A stretch of 64,000 nucleotides of DNA from contig CANLVO010000002.1 of assembly GCA_947494645.1 (NCBI GenBank), positions 738,359-802,358 of the forward strand, written 5' to 3'. Every line of letters starts with the position of its first letter. Positions within the stretch are counted from its first letter, which is position 1. Positions 43,476 through 52,215 of this stretch are shown here, one piece after another. The position numbers and the translations under genes were made by a program. The notes under the pieces are model-generated. The model made no database searches. It saw only the letters and a list, made by a program, of their open reading frames with translations, and was not told the DNA's origin. This DNA is from an uncultured Litoreibacter sp. (GTDB lineage: Bacteria > Pseudomonadota > Alphaproteobacteria > Rhodobacterales > Rhodobacteraceae).

Positions 43476-44507
43476 TTAAGAGAAGGCGATCTGCACCTTG
43501 ATTGCCGCATTGCGGTCAGAGGCCAGCTCGAACGCTTCGCCAAACGCGCTCAGCGGTTTGGAATGGGTCACCAGCGGTGTGACGTCGATCTGTTTGCCCC
43601 GCATCAGGGCGACCGCGCTGAAGAATTCCGCGTGAAACCGGAACGAGCCTTTCATCACCAGCTCTTTCGCCGTCATCGCCTGCACCGGCAGCACCATGTC
43701 GCCGCCCAAGCCCAGTTGGACCATGGTTGCCCGAGGTCTGAGAGCAGGCACGGCAGAGGCCACAACCGCCGCCACACCGGTACATTCAAACAGCACGTCG
43801 AAATGGCCTTTGTCGGCCGTATAGGCGTCCAGCGCGTCGGGTGTCTTGCCCACGTTATGCGCGGTGTTTGCCCCAACGCCGTGGGCCATCTCGGTAGTGA
43901 AATCGGTGATATCTGTCGCCACGATCTCCACGGCGCCCGCGGCTTTTGCGACGATCACGGCCAGCAGGCCAATGGGTCCGCACCCGGTGACCAAAACGCG
44001 CTTGCCCATCAGATCACCCGCCTGTTTGGCGGCATGCAGCACCACCGAGAGCGGCTCGGCCATCGCGGCCTCCGCCGGGCTCAGCCCGTCCGCGATGGCG
44101 CATTGCGCCGCATCCGCGACCAGCAGTTCCCGGAACGCCCCTTGAATATGTGGGAACGGCATCGCCGAGCCGTAGAACCGCATGTTCAGGCAATGGTTCT
44201 GCGCTCCTTCCTGGCAATAGGCACAGGTCCCGCAGGGCCGCGACGGTGATACGGCCACCAGCTGACCCACCTCATGGGTGGTCACGCCCGCGCCCACCGC
44301 CTCGATCACGCCGCTGACCTCATGGCCCAAAATCATCGGCTCTTTCAGCCGCACAGTGCCAAAGCCACCATGCGCATAGTAATGCAGGTCCGAGCCGCAT
44401 ATGCCGCCTGCCGACAGGCGGATCAGCACCTCTCCCGCGGCGGGTTCGGGGGGCTCGCGGTCTTCCAGACGCAGGTCCTTGGCGGCATGTGCAACGATGG
44501 CTTTCAT
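43476..44507 (-). CDS. idnD: L-idonate 5-dehydrogenase (zinc-type MDR)
   Basis: A 343-residue medium-chain dehydrogenase that oxidises L-idonate to 5-keto-gluconate. Catalytic zinc ligands are in 'GGICGSDLHYYAHGGFG' and 'MILGHEVSGV'; structural zinc cysteines are 'PCGTCAYCQEGAQNHC'; the cofactor fold is 'VTGCGPIGLLAVIVAKAAGA'. 'MRFYGSAMPFPHIQGAF' is typical of idonate dehydrogenases and separates it from sorbitol dehydrogenases. It is divergent from idnO-gntK over a 111-bp gap that holds a GntR/IdnR-like operator, which strengthens the assignment. Confidence 0.92.
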   Translation of the reverse strand: MKAIVAHAAKDLRLEDREPPEPAAGEVLIRLSAGGICGSDLHYYAHGGFGTVRLKEPMILGHEVSGVIEAVGAGVTTHEVGQLVAVSPSRPCGTCAYCQEGAQNHCLNMRFYGSAMPFPHIQGAFRELLVADAAQCAIADGLSPAEAAMAEPLSVVLHAAKQAGDLMGKRVLVTGCGPIGLLAVIVAKAAGAVEIVATDITDFTTEMAHGVGANTAHNVGKTPDALDAYTADKGHFDVLFECTGVAAVVASAVPALRPRATMVQLGLGGDMVLPVQAMTAKELVMKGSFRFHAEFFSAVALMRGKQIDVTPLVTHSKPLSAFGEAFELASDRNAAIKVQIAFS

Positions 44508-44551
44508 ATCTTGTCCTCGGTCCGGGCGGGCAGTTCCCGCTTGACTTACTT

Positions 44552-44565
44552 TGGTATCGGTAACA
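44552..44565. promoter_or_regulatory. Putative GntR/IdnR-type operator in the idn divergent promoter
   Basis: TGGTATCGGTAACA approximates the palindrome TGTTACCGGTAACA bound by LacI-family gluconate/idonate regulators (GntR, IdnR) in enterobacteria: the right half is exact and the left half matches five of seven. It is midway between idnD and idnO. The regulator itself is not next door. Confidence 0.5.
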
Positions 44566-44618
44566 GCTTTTCGCGCTCAGGCCAGCACACAAAGCCAATA
44601 CACAAAGGAAGCGCGCCC

Positions 44619-45374
44619 ATGTCAGATCTGTTTTCTCTCAAAGGCCGCCGCGCCCTGATCACCGGCTCGTCGCAGGGCATCGGCTTCGCGTTGGCCAAAG
44701 GTCTGGTGCGGGCCGGGGCGCAGGTCATCCTGAACGGCCGGGACGTGGCAAAGCTGGAGGCCGCTGCAGCAAAGATTGGCGGCGATGTGCAGATGCTGGC
44801 CTTTGACGCGACCGACCACGACGCGGTCCGCGCCGCCGTTGACGGCTTCGAAGAGGCGCATGGCGCGATTGATATTCTGGTCAACAACGCCGGCATGCAG
44901 CACCGCATGGAGCTTGAGAATTTCCCGCCCGACGCGTTCGAGAAACTGCTGCAAACCAACGTGGCCTCGGTGTTTCATGTGGGTCAGGCCGTGGCGCGCC
45001 ACATGATCGGACGCGGGGCAGGCAAGATCGTCAACATCGCCTCCGTGCAGACCGCGCTGGCCCGTCCCGGCATCGCGCCCTACACCGCCACGAAAGGCGC
45101 GGTGGGCAACCTCACCAAGGGCATGGCGACCGACTGGGCCAAGCACGGGCTGCAATGCAACGCGATTGCGCCGGGCTATTTTGATACGCCGCTGAACGCC
45201 GCGCTGGTGGCCGACCCCGCCTTCACCGAATGGCTGGAGAAACGCACCCCCGCCGGGCGCTGGGGCAATGTGGACGAGCTGGTCGGGGCCTGCGTCTTCC
45301 TCGCCTCGGGCGCGTCCAGCTTCGTGAATGGCCATATCCTCTATGTAGACGGCGGCATCACGGCGTCGCTCTGA
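44619..45374 (+). CDS. idnO: Gluconate 5-dehydrogenase (SDR)
   Basis: A 251-residue short-chain dehydrogenase reducing 5-keto-D-gluconate to D-gluconate. 'ALITGSSQGIGFALAKGL' is the cofactor loop, 'LVNNAGMQHR' the NNAG motif, Ser in 'NIASVQTALARPG', and the YxxxK pair 'YTATKGAVGNLTKGMA'. The 'QHRMELENF' segment is typical of IdnO/Gno. ATG 44619 has an AAAGGAAG ribosome site; longer in-frame starts would overlap idnD. Its stop overlaps the gntK start, so the two are coupled. Confidence 0.93.
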   Translation: MSDLFSLKGRRALITGSSQGIGFALAKGLVRAGAQVILNGRDVAKLEAAAAKIGGDVQMLAFDATDHDAVRAAVDGFEEAHGAIDILVNNAGMQHRMELENFPPDAFEKLLQTNVASVFHVGQAVARHMIGRGAGKIVNIASVQTALARPGIAPYTATKGAVGNLTKGMATDWAKHGLQCNAIAPGYFDTPLNAALVADPAFTEWLEKRTPAGRWGNVDELVGACVFLASGASSFVNGHILYVDGGITASL

Positions 45375-45868
45375 TGCGCTGCTATGTGCTGATGGGGGTG
45401 TCCGGCTGCGGCAAGACCAGCGTCGGGAAGGCGCTGGCGGCAGAGGGCGGCATCCACTTCATCGACGGCGACGACCTGCACCCGGAGGCAAACATCGCCA
45501 AGATGTCGCGCGGGGAGCCGCTAGACGACAAAGATAGGGAGCCCTGGCTGGTGCAGGTCGGCCAGGCGCTGGCGCAACATAAGGGGCAGGTGATTATCGG
45601 CTGCTCCGCGCTCAAACGGCGCTACCGCGATCTGATCCGCGCCAATGTAGGCGAACCGGTCGCCTTTCTGCATCTGGCCGCCTCCAAGGCGGTTCTGGCC
45701 AAACGTGTCGCCCACAGGCCCGGGCATTTCATGCCCGCCGCCCTGCTTGATAGCCAGTTCGAGGCGCTGGAAGAGCTGCAGGCAGATGAGGACGGCGCCT
45801 ATATCGATATCGACCGCACATTCAACGCCGTCGTCCAGCAGGCCCGCCGCCACATCACGCAAGGGTGA
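45374..45868 (+). CDS. gntK: Gluconokinase
   Basis: A 164-residue P-loop kinase phosphorylating gluconate to 6-phosphogluconate. Walker A 'MGVSGCGKTSVGKALA' is at residues 7-22; 'FIDGDDLHPEANIAKMSRGEPLDDKDREPWL' carries the gluconate site of the GntK family, and 'CSALKRRYRDLIR' and 'HFMPAALLDSQFEALEEL' follow. ATG 45374 overlaps the idnO stop by 1 nt. With idnD and idnO it completes L-idonate to 6-phosphogluconate, feeding Entner-Doudoroff or pentose phosphate routes. Confidence 0.95.
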   Translation: MRCYVLMGVSGCGKTSVGKALAAEGGIHFIDGDDLHPEANIAKMSRGEPLDDKDREPWLVQVGQALAQHKGQVIIGCSALKRRYRDLIRANVGEPVAFLHLAASKAVLAKRVAHRPGHFMPAALLDSQFEALEELQADEDGAYIDIDRTFNAVVQQARRHITQG

Positions 45869-45989
45869 GGCCAAAGCCCCGCCTATTCCCGGTTTCGTCA
45901 GATAAACTGGTGGACCTGCGGCGATTTTCACTTAGTCTTTCTGGATACGACTCCGTCTGCCAGCCCCTGCCAAAGGAAACCGCCAGCAC

Positions 45990-46505
45990 ATGAACCTGTC
46001 CGACAGCCGCACCATAAAGGCAGATATCGACACCGTTTGGGCCGCCTTGCTCAGCGCCGATGTGCTGAAGGAATGTGTGCCGGGTTGTCAGGAAATGACC
46101 GGCTCGGCGGAGGATGGGTTTCAGGCGGTGGTGGTCCAGAAGGTCGGCCCGGTCAAAGCCACCTTCAAAGGCGAAGTAGAGCTCCAAGACATGCAGCCGC
46201 CCAACAGCGTTAAGATCGTGGGCGCGGGTAAGGGTGGCGCTGCGGGCTTTGCCAAGGGCGGTGCCGATGTCCGGCTTGAGGCCGACGGCGACAGCACCGT
46301 TCTGCACTACGACGTCGAGGCCAAGGTCGGCGGTAAACTGGCCCAGTTGGGCTCACGCATTATCGACGGTTTCGCCAAGAAGATGGCGGATGAGTTTTTC
46401 ACCCGGTTCCAAAACGCGTTGGAGGAGCCGGAGGAAGAGGAGAATGAAGAGGCAGACGCGGACGCACCCGCGAAGAAAGGGTGGTTCAAACGTCTGGTCT
46501 CGTAA
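45990..46505 (+). CDS. coxG: CoxG-like SRPBCC protein (CO dehydrogenase subunit G family)
   Basis: A 171-residue SRPBCC/START-fold protein of the CoxG family. The fold starts '[36 protein letters not shown]' (family block) and includes '[13 protein letters not shown]' and '[30 protein letters not shown]'. A Glu/Asp-rich linker and a short basic end 'KKGWFKRL' follow; in CoxG this tail helps hold CO dehydrogenase at the membrane. It leads the operon, 22 nt before coxS. Confidence 0.9.
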   Translation: MNLSDSRTIKADIDTVWAALLSADVLKECVPGCQEMTGSAEDGFQAVVVQKVGPVKATFKGEVELQDMQPPNSVKIVGAGKGGAAGFAKGGADVRLEADGDSTVLHYDVEAKVGGKLAQLGSRIIDGFAKKMADEFFTRFQNALEEPEEEENEEADADAPAKKGWFKRLVS

Positions 46506-46527
46506 GCAATTTTCTAGGGAGGAAAAT

Positions 46528-47013
46528 ATGACGAAAGTAACTTTGACGGTGAACGGTAAAACCGTCTCCAAGTCAGTAGAGGGCCGCACATTGCTGTCGA
46601 GCCTTTTGCGCGACGACTTGCACCTGACGGGCACCCATATCGGGTGCGACACCTCTCAATGCGGCGCCTGCGTGGTGCATGTGAACGGCGAAGCGGTGAA
46701 ATCCTGCACCATGTTCGCGGCAGAGGCCGACGGCGCCGAGGTCAAGACCATCGAAGGCATGGCCAATGCGGACGGGTCGCTTTCCACCATTCAGGCCGCA
46801 TTCAAAGAACATCACGGTCTGCAATGCGGTTTCTGCACACCGGGCATGGTCATGTCGGCTGCGGCTTTGCTGAAAGACAATCCCAAGCCGTCCGAGGCTG
46901 AAATCCGGGAATATCTCGAAGGCAATCTGTGTCGCTGCACGGGCTACCACAACATCGTCAAGGCGATCATGGCGGCGTCGGGTCAGGACGTCCCTGCGGT
47001 CGCGGCGGAATAG
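46528..47013 (+). CDS. coxS: [2Fe-2S] small subunit, form II CO dehydrogenase-like
   Basis: A 161-residue iron-sulfur subunit carrying two [2Fe-2S] clusters that pass electrons from the molybdenum site to FAD. The plant-type cluster is '[16 protein letters not shown]...SC' (residues ~41-63) and the second is 'QCGFCTPGM' with 'CRCTGY' (about 101-140). ATG 46528 has AGGGAGG just upstream. It starts the enzyme part of the operon, separated from coxL by a small secreted-protein gene. Confidence 0.94.
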   Translation: MTKVTLTVNGKTVSKSVEGRTLLSSLLRDDLHLTGTHIGCDTSQCGACVVHVNGEAVKSCTMFAAEADGAEVKTIEGMANADGSLSTIQAAFKEHHGLQCGFCTPGMVMSAAALLKDNPKPSEAEIREYLEGNLCRCTGYHNIVKAIMAASGQDVPAVAAE

Positions 47014-47016
47014 AGG

Positions 47017-47337
47017 GTGCGCTTTATTCTCGCAGCGGTCGCCATGTTCGCCGTCACCGGCGCGGCGCAGGCCAGTCTTGAGGATAGCGTCGTGAACGGC
47101 ACACGGATGTGTCGCTGGCTCGACTCGCTGGAATTCACGTCAGGCAAGTGCAACGTGTCGGTCAAGGCGACCTCGGTCGACGTCAAAATTGCAGCCCCGC
47201 GCAGTGACGCGGCGGACATTTGCAAGACGATCTCCAGCAAGATGCGTGGCGATGGGGTGAAGTTTGATCGCGGCTGGAAGCTGCGCATCTTCAACCCTGC
47301 GACGGGCAATTCCCAAACCGCTGAATGTAAGCTTTAG
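47017..47337 (+). CDS. Small secreted protein inserted between coxS and coxL
   Basis: A 106-residue product from a GTG start 3 nt after the coxS stop (AGAGG directly upstream). The N-terminus is a signal peptide, 'MRFILAAVAMFAVTGAAQAS'. The mature part has four cysteines ('MCRW', 'KCNV', 'ICKT', 'ECKL'), so two disulfides are likely. This is unexpected inside a cytoplasmic molybdoenzyme operon. No family recognised; the tight spacing argues for a real, co-translated gene. Confidence 0.7.
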   Translation: MRFILAAVAMFAVTGAAQASLEDSVVNGTRMCRWLDSLEFTSGKCNVSVKATSVDVKIAAPRSDAADICKTISSKMRGDGVKFDRGWKLRIFNPATGNSQTAECKL

Positions 47338-47393
47338 GCTTTCCCCGACCAGCGGGGCAGGCACATCAAATTATATAAGACGGGAGGACTACC

Positions 47394-49760
47394 ATGCCAA
47401 AAGATGAAGGCATCGGCGCCAGCAGCAAACGGCGCGAGGACCTGCGGTTTCTAACCGGCAAGGGCAAATACACCGACGATATCAACCTGCAAGGGCAGGC
47501 CTACGCCTATTTCATCCGCTCGGATGTGGCGCATGGCAAGATCAACTCCATCGACACCTCTGCGGCTGAGAAAATGCCCGGCGTCGAACAAATCTTCACC
47601 GCCAAAGACTTCGAAGGCGTGGGCGGTGTGCCCTGCGGCTGGCAGGTCACCGACCGCCATGGTGAGCCGATGCAGGAGCCAAAGCACCCCGTGCTGGCCG
47701 AAGGCAAAGTGCGCCATGTGGGCGACCCGATTGCTGTGGTTGTCGCTGACAGCCTCGCCGAAGCGCGCGACGCAGCCGAAGCGGTCGAGATCGACATCAC
47801 GGAGCTTGAGCCAGTTCTCAACATGAAGGACGCGCTGAAGGACGGTGCGACCAAGGTCCATGACGACCTGACCTCGAACCTCTGCTACGACTGGGGCTTC
47901 GTGGAAGAAAATCGCGACGCGGTGGATGAAGCCATCAAAGGCGCGCATCACGTCACCACGCTTGAGCTGAAAAACAACCGGCTCGTGGCCAACCCGATGG
48001 AGCCCCGTGTGGCCGTTGCCGAGTATGACGGCTCGACGGATGACTACACGCTCTACACCACCTCCCAGAACCCGCATGTGATCCGTTTGTTGATGGGCGC
48101 ATTCGTTCTGGGCATCCCAGAGCACAAGCTGCGTGTGGTTGCCCCCGATGTGGGCGGCGGGTTCGGCGCGAAAATCTATCACTACGCCGAAGAGGCCTTC
48201 TGCACCTTCGCGGCCAAACAGGTAGGCCGTCCGGTCAAATGGACGTCATCGCGCTCGGAAGCTTTCATGTCCGACGCCCATGGCCGCGACCACGTCACCA
48301 AGATCGAGTTGGCGATGGACAAGGACGGAAAATTCCTCGCCATCCGCACTGACACCCACGCCAACATGGGGGCGTATCTGTCGACCTTCGCGCCCTCCAT
48401 TCCAACGTGGCTGCACGGCACGCTGATGGCGGGCAATTACACCACGCCTTTGATCTATGTGAACGTCAAAGCGGTCTTCACGAACACCGTGCCCGTCGAC
48501 GCCTATCGTGGTGCAGGCCGGCCGGAAGCCACGTTCCAACTGGAGCGCGTCGTGGACAAGGCCGCGCGCGAAATGGGCATCGACCCCATCGAGCTGCGCC
48601 GCCGCAACTTCATCACCGAGTTCCCCTACGCCACCCCCGTGGCCGTGGAATATGACACCGGTGATTACCATGCGACGATGGACAAGCTGCTGGAGATGTC
48701 CGACCACGCGGGCTTCGAGAAACGCGCAGAAGAGTCCAAGAAAAACGGCAAGCTGCGCGGCTTTGGTATCGCACATTATATCGAGGCCTGCGGCATCGCG
48801 CCGTCAAACCTCGTGGGCCAACTTGGTGCACGCGCGGGTCTGTACGAATCTGCCACCGTCAGGGTCAACGCCACCGGCTCCATCTCCGTGATGACCGGCA
48901 GCCACAGCCATGGGCAGGGTCATGAGACCTCCTTCGCCCAAGTCGTGGCCGACATGATCGGCGTGGACGAGGCGCAGATCGACATCGTGCATGGCGACAC
49001 GTCCAAAGTGCCGATGGGCATGGGCACCTACGGGTCCCGCTCCATCGCCGTGGGCGGCTCCGCCATGGTTCGCGCGACGGAGAAGATCATCAACAAGGCC
49101 AAGAAAATCGCGGCCCATTTGATGGAGGCCTCCGAGGGCGACATCGAGCTGAAAGACGGCGCATTCACCGTTGCAGGCACCGACAAGTCGGTCGCTTGGG
49201 GCGATGTGACGCTGGCGGCTTATGTCCCTCACAACTACCCGCTCGAAGATATCGAGCCGGGTCTGGAAGAGACCGCCTTCTACGACCCCGCCAACTTCAC
49301 CTACCCCTCAGGTGCCTACGGGTGCGAGGTCGAGGTAGACCCCGAAACCGGCAAGGTCACCGTCTTGGGCTTCTCCGCTGCGGATGACTTCGGCAACATC
49401 ATCAACCCGATGATCGTCGAGGGTCAGGTCCATGGCGGGCTGGCGCAAGGCATCGGGCAGGCGCTCGTTGAAAACTGCGCCTATGACGAGAACGGCCAAC
49501 TGCTGAGCGGGTCCTACATGGACTACACCATGCCCCGCGCGGACGACCTGCCGATGTTCAAAGTCGACCATTCGTCCATCACGCCCTGCACGCATAATCC
49601 GCTCGGTGTGAAAGGTTGCGGTGAGGCGGGGGCCATTGGCTCTCCACCCGCTCTGGTCAGCGCGGTGGTCGATGCGCTGCAACGCGGCGGGCACACGAAC
49701 GTCACCCATATTGATATGCCCCTGACGCCTGACCGCGTCTGGGCTGCCATGAACTCGTAA
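47394..49760 (+). CDS. coxL: Molybdenum-binding large subunit, form II CO dehydrogenase-like
   Basis: A 788-residue xanthine-oxidase-family large subunit holding the Mo-molybdopterin cofactor. The active-site loop reads '[14 protein letters not shown]', i.e. AYRGAGR, the mark of form II (putative) CoxL; true form I enzymes have AYxCSFR with the Mo-Cu Cys. The catalytic Glu is in '[15 protein letters not shown]'. Pterin-binding blocks such as '[16 protein letters not shown]' and '[15 protein letters not shown]' are present. Form II enzymes may oxidise CO poorly or another aldehyde or heterocycle, so CO as substrate is uncertain. Confidence 0.92.
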   Translation: MPKDEGIGASSKRREDLRFLTGKGKYTDDINLQGQAYAYFIRSDVAHGKINSIDTSAAEKMPGVEQIFTAKDFEGVGGVPCGWQVTDRHGEPMQEPKHPVLAEGKVRHVGDPIAVVVADSLAEARDAAEAVEIDITELEPVLNMKDALKDGATKVHDDLTSNLCYDWGFVEENRDAVDEAIKGAHHVTTLELKNNRLVANPMEPRVAVAEYDGSTDDYTLYTTSQNPHVIRLLMGAFVLGIPEHKLRVVAPDVGGGFGAKIYHYAEEAFCTFAAKQVGRPVKWTSSRSEAFMSDAHGRDHVTKIELAMDKDGKFLAIRTDTHANMGAYLSTFAPSIPTWLHGTLMAGNYTTPLIYVNVKAVFTNTVPVDAYRGAGRPEATFQLERVVDKAAREMGIDPIELRRRNFITEFPYATPVAVEYDTGDYHATMDKLLEMSDHAGFEKRAEESKKNGKLRGFGIAHYIEACGIAPSNLVGQLGARAGLYESATVRVNATGSISVMTGSHSHGQGHETSFAQVVADMIGVDEAQIDIVHGDTSKVPMGMGTYGSRSIAVGGSAMVRATEKIINKAKKIAAHLMEASEGDIELKDGAFTVAGTDKSVAWGDVTLAAYVPHNYPLEDIEPGLEETAFYDPANFTYPSGAYGCEVEVDPETGKVTVLGFSAADDFGNIINPMIVEGQVHGGLAQGIGQALVENCAYDENGQLLSGSYMDYTMPRADDLPMFKVDHSSITPCTHNPLGVKGCGEAGAIGSPPALVSAVVDALQRGGHTNVTHIDMPLTPDRVWAAMNS

Positions 49761-49777
49761 GTCGGAAGGAAAGACAC

Positions 49778-50566
49778 ATGTACGACTTTGAAATCACAAA
49801 ACCCGGCAGCATCGCGGATGCCGCCAAAGCCCTTGGTGGTGACGACGCACAGGCGCTGGGGGGCGGGCAAACGCTCATCCCCACGCTGAAGCAACGCCTC
49901 GCCAGCCCCACCACGCTGGTCAGCCTCGCGGGCCTGTCCGAAATGGTCGGCATCTGCAAGGACGACGATGGCAGGCTGTGCATTGGCGGGGCCACCACCC
50001 ACGCCGCTGTGGCGGCTGACGGCAGCTATCCCGGCCTGTCCGGTCTGGCCGCGCATATCGGCGACCCGGCGGTGCGCAACCGTGGCACCATCGGCGGATC
50101 GCTCGCCAATAACGACCCCTCCGCCTGCTACCCGGCGGCGGCCTTGGGGTCGGGTGCCACCATTGTCACCAATGCCCGCGAGATCGCGGCGGATGACTAC
50201 TTCAAGGGCCTGTTCGAAACAGCGCTTGAGGAAGGGGAGATCATCACGGAGGTCAAATTCCCGGTCCCCGAAAAGTCGAACTATCAGAAGTTCGTGCAAC
50301 CCGCCTCCCGCTTCGCTTTGGTCGGTGTCTTCGTCGCCAAATACGCCGACGGCGTTCGCGTGGCTGTCACGGGGGCCTCGGAAGAAGGCGTCCACCGCTG
50401 GACCGCCGCCGAAGAAGCGCTGAACGCCAACTTCTCTGCAGACGCCATCGCCGGGCTGGATGCGCCCAGCGGTGATGGCATGATCAACGACCTGCACGGC
50501 TCGGGCGAATACCGCGCCCATTTGGTCAAGGTTATGACGGGTCGCGCGGTCGCTGCCGCCGCATAA
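49778..50566 (+). CDS. coxM: FAD-binding medium subunit, form II CO dehydrogenase-like
   Basis: A 262-residue flavoprotein subunit taking electrons from the iron-sulfur clusters. FAD-binding loops are 'ALGGGQTLIPTLKQRLASP' and 'RNRGTIGGSLANNDPSACYPAAALG'. The C-terminal domain begins around residue 165. It is the last gene of the coxG-coxS-X-coxL-coxM unit and is followed by a good intrinsic terminator. The order S-L-M differs from the classical M-S-L of form I operons. Confidence 0.94.
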   Translation: MYDFEITKPGSIADAAKALGGDDAQALGGGQTLIPTLKQRLASPTTLVSLAGLSEMVGICKDDDGRLCIGGATTHAAVAADGSYPGLSGLAAHIGDPAVRNRGTIGGSLANNDPSACYPAAALGSGATIVTNAREIAADDYFKGLFETALEEGEIITEVKFPVPEKSNYQKFVQPASRFALVGVFVAKYADGVRVAVTGASEEGVHRWTAAEEALNANFSADAIAGLDAPSGDGMINDLHGSGEYRAHLVKVMTGRAVAAAA

Positions 50567-50599
50567 ACCGGGTTTCCAACCTGCCAGTTCAAACATCTC

Positions 50600-50632
50600 A
50601 AAGGCTCCATGCACCCGCATGGGGCCTTTCTC
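50600..50632 (+). terminator. Intrinsic terminator after coxM
   Basis: AAAGGCTCCATGC pairs with GCATGGGGCCTTT (one G-U) over a 4-nt loop, 13 bp in all, followed by a short T-rich stretch. It ends the cox operon. Confidence 0.75.
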
Positions 50633-50686
50633 GTTTGAAAAACTCTCCATGAAAATCAACCCGCTAGGCTTGTGAGGGTCCCTAAA

Positions 50687-50732
50687 TGAGGTACGCACCT
50701 CAAAAATCTCTAGACTTGAGGTACGCACCTCA
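50687..50732. promoter_or_regulatory. Two identical palindromes, putative LacI-type operators
   Basis: TGAGGTACGCACCTCA occurs at 50687-50702 and 50717-50732; the second extends to the 18-bp TTGAGGTACGCACCTCAA. The palindrome is centred on CG, as in LacI-family operators, and the centres are exactly 30 bp apart (about three helical turns). They lie 68-113 nt before the binding-protein start. The LacI protein encoded at 58586-59647 is the natural candidate. Confidence 0.65.
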
Positions 50733-50799
50733 AATAGCGTGAACCCATGTTGAAAGATTCGGCCATGACGAAGAGCCGGACACACTGGGAGGATTACCA

Positions 50800-52119
50800 A
50801 TGAGATCACTACACCTGGCATCCGTCAGCGCATTAACCATGGCTGCGGCGTCGTTTGGATCGGCTGCGCAGGCCGAAGACCTGACCCTTTGCTGGGCCGC
50901 TTGGGACCCCGCAAACGCGCTGGTCGAGCTGTCCAAAGAGTTTGAGGCCCAATCCGGCCACACCATGAGCTTCGAGTTCATCCCATGGCCCAACTTCGCC
51001 GACCGCATGCTCAACGAGCTGAACTCAGGCGGCAAGCTGTGCGACCTGCTGATCGGCGACAGCCAATGGATCGGCGGCGGGGCGGAGAACGGCCACTACG
51101 TCAAACTGAACGACTTCTTTGACGCCGAAGGCATCTCCATGGACGACTTCGCGGAAGCCACGGTCTACGCCTATTCGACATGGCCAAAAGGCACGCCAAA
51201 CTATTACGCGCTGCCCGCAATGGGCGACGCAAATGGCTGGTTCTACCGCAAGGACTGGTTTGAGCGCGACGACATCAAGGCCGCCTTCAAAGAGGCCACA
51301 GGCCGCGATCTGGCCGAGCCCAAGACCCAGAAAGAGCTGCTGGAAATCGCGCAGTTCTTCCAAGGCCGCGAGATCGACGGCAACACCGTCTACGGCGCGT
51401 CGATCTTCACGGAGCGTGGCTCTGAGGGCATCACCATGGGCGTGACCTCGGCGCTCTATCCATGGGGCTTCAAATATGAAAACACGCCCGGCAGCTACGA
51501 CATGGAAGGCGCGGTAAACTCGCCGGAAGCCGTCGAAGCGCTTGAATTCTACAAGGAGTTCTACGAGACCGCGACACCTCCGGGCTACACCAACAGCTAT
51601 ATGGGCGAGAGCCTTGATGCGTTCAAATCCGGCCAAGTCGCGATGGCGATGAACTGGTTTGCGTTCTTCCCGGGCCTCTATGCCGACCCAAATACCGGGG
51701 GCGACAAGATCGACTTCTTCGTGAACCCGCCGCAGAACCAGGAAGGCTCGACGCTGGGCGGGCAGGGCATCTCTGTGGTGGCCTATTCCGACAAGCAGGA
51801 CGCAGCGCTTGAATATATCAAGTGGTTCTCTGACCCTGATGTTCAGGCCAAGTGGTGGTCGCTGGGTGGCTACTCCGCGCATAACTCGGTGCTGAATGAT
51901 CCGGGCTTCAAGGACAGTGCGCCGTTCGCGGGTGACTTCCTCGAGGCGATGGGCGGCGTGCAGGATTTCTGGCAAGAGCCAGCCTATGCCGAACTGCTGA
52001 TCGCCATGCAGAAGCGGCTTCACGACTACATCGTGGCCGATCAAGGCACCGCGAAAGAGGCGCTTGATGCGCTGGTCGAGGACTGGACCGAAGTCTTCGA
52101 GGACGAAGGCAAGCTCTAA
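50800..52119 (+). CDS. ABC transporter carbohydrate-binding protein (family 1)
   Basis: A 439-residue periplasmic binding protein of extracellular solute-binding family 1. Signal peptide ends at 'GSAAQAED'. The mature part has 'LVELSKEFEAQSGHTMSFEFIPWPNF', 'GDSQWIGGGAENGHYVKLNDFF' and 'PAMGDANGWFYRKDWFE', with many Trp and Tyr residues as in carbohydrate binders. GGGAGGA is the ribosome site. First gene of the operon, under the paired palindromes. Partners suggest a polyol or ketose-related ligand. Confidence 0.92.
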   Translation: MRSLHLASVSALTMAAASFGSAAQAEDLTLCWAAWDPANALVELSKEFEAQSGHTMSFEFIPWPNFADRMLNELNSGGKLCDLLIGDSQWIGGGAENGHYVKLNDFFDAEGISMDDFAEATVYAYSTWPKGTPNYYALPAMGDANGWFYRKDWFERDDIKAAFKEATGRDLAEPKTQKELLEIAQFFQGREIDGNTVYGASIFTERGSEGITMGVTSALYPWGFKYENTPGSYDMEGAVNSPEAVEALEFYKEFYETATPPGYTNSYMGESLDAFKSGQVAMAMNWFAFFPGLYADPNTGGDKIDFFVNPPQNQEGSTLGGQGISVVAYSDKQDAALEYIKWFSDPDVQAKWWSLGGYSAHNSVLNDPGFKDSAPFAGDFLEAMGGVQDFWQEPAYAELLIAMQKRLHDYIVADQGTAKEALDALVEDWTEVFEDEGKL

Positions 52120-52129
52120 GAAAACGTGC

Positions 52130-52193
52130 GGCGGGGTGCATGCGCCCCGCCCTACATCTTCAACATCCGGTAGGGTGGGTCCTGAGCCCACCC
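52130..52193 (+). promoter_or_regulatory. Two stem-loops between binding protein and permease genes
   Basis: Stem 1 (52130-52151) pairs GCGGGGTGCA with TGCGCCCCGC; stem 2 (52173-52193) pairs GGGTGGG with CCCACCC. Neither is followed by a T-run. Such double hairpins after a binding-protein gene usually protect its mRNA and lower permease expression. Confidence 0.6.
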
Positions 52194-52215
52194 CGCCCCG
52201 GGAAAGATATGTCCA

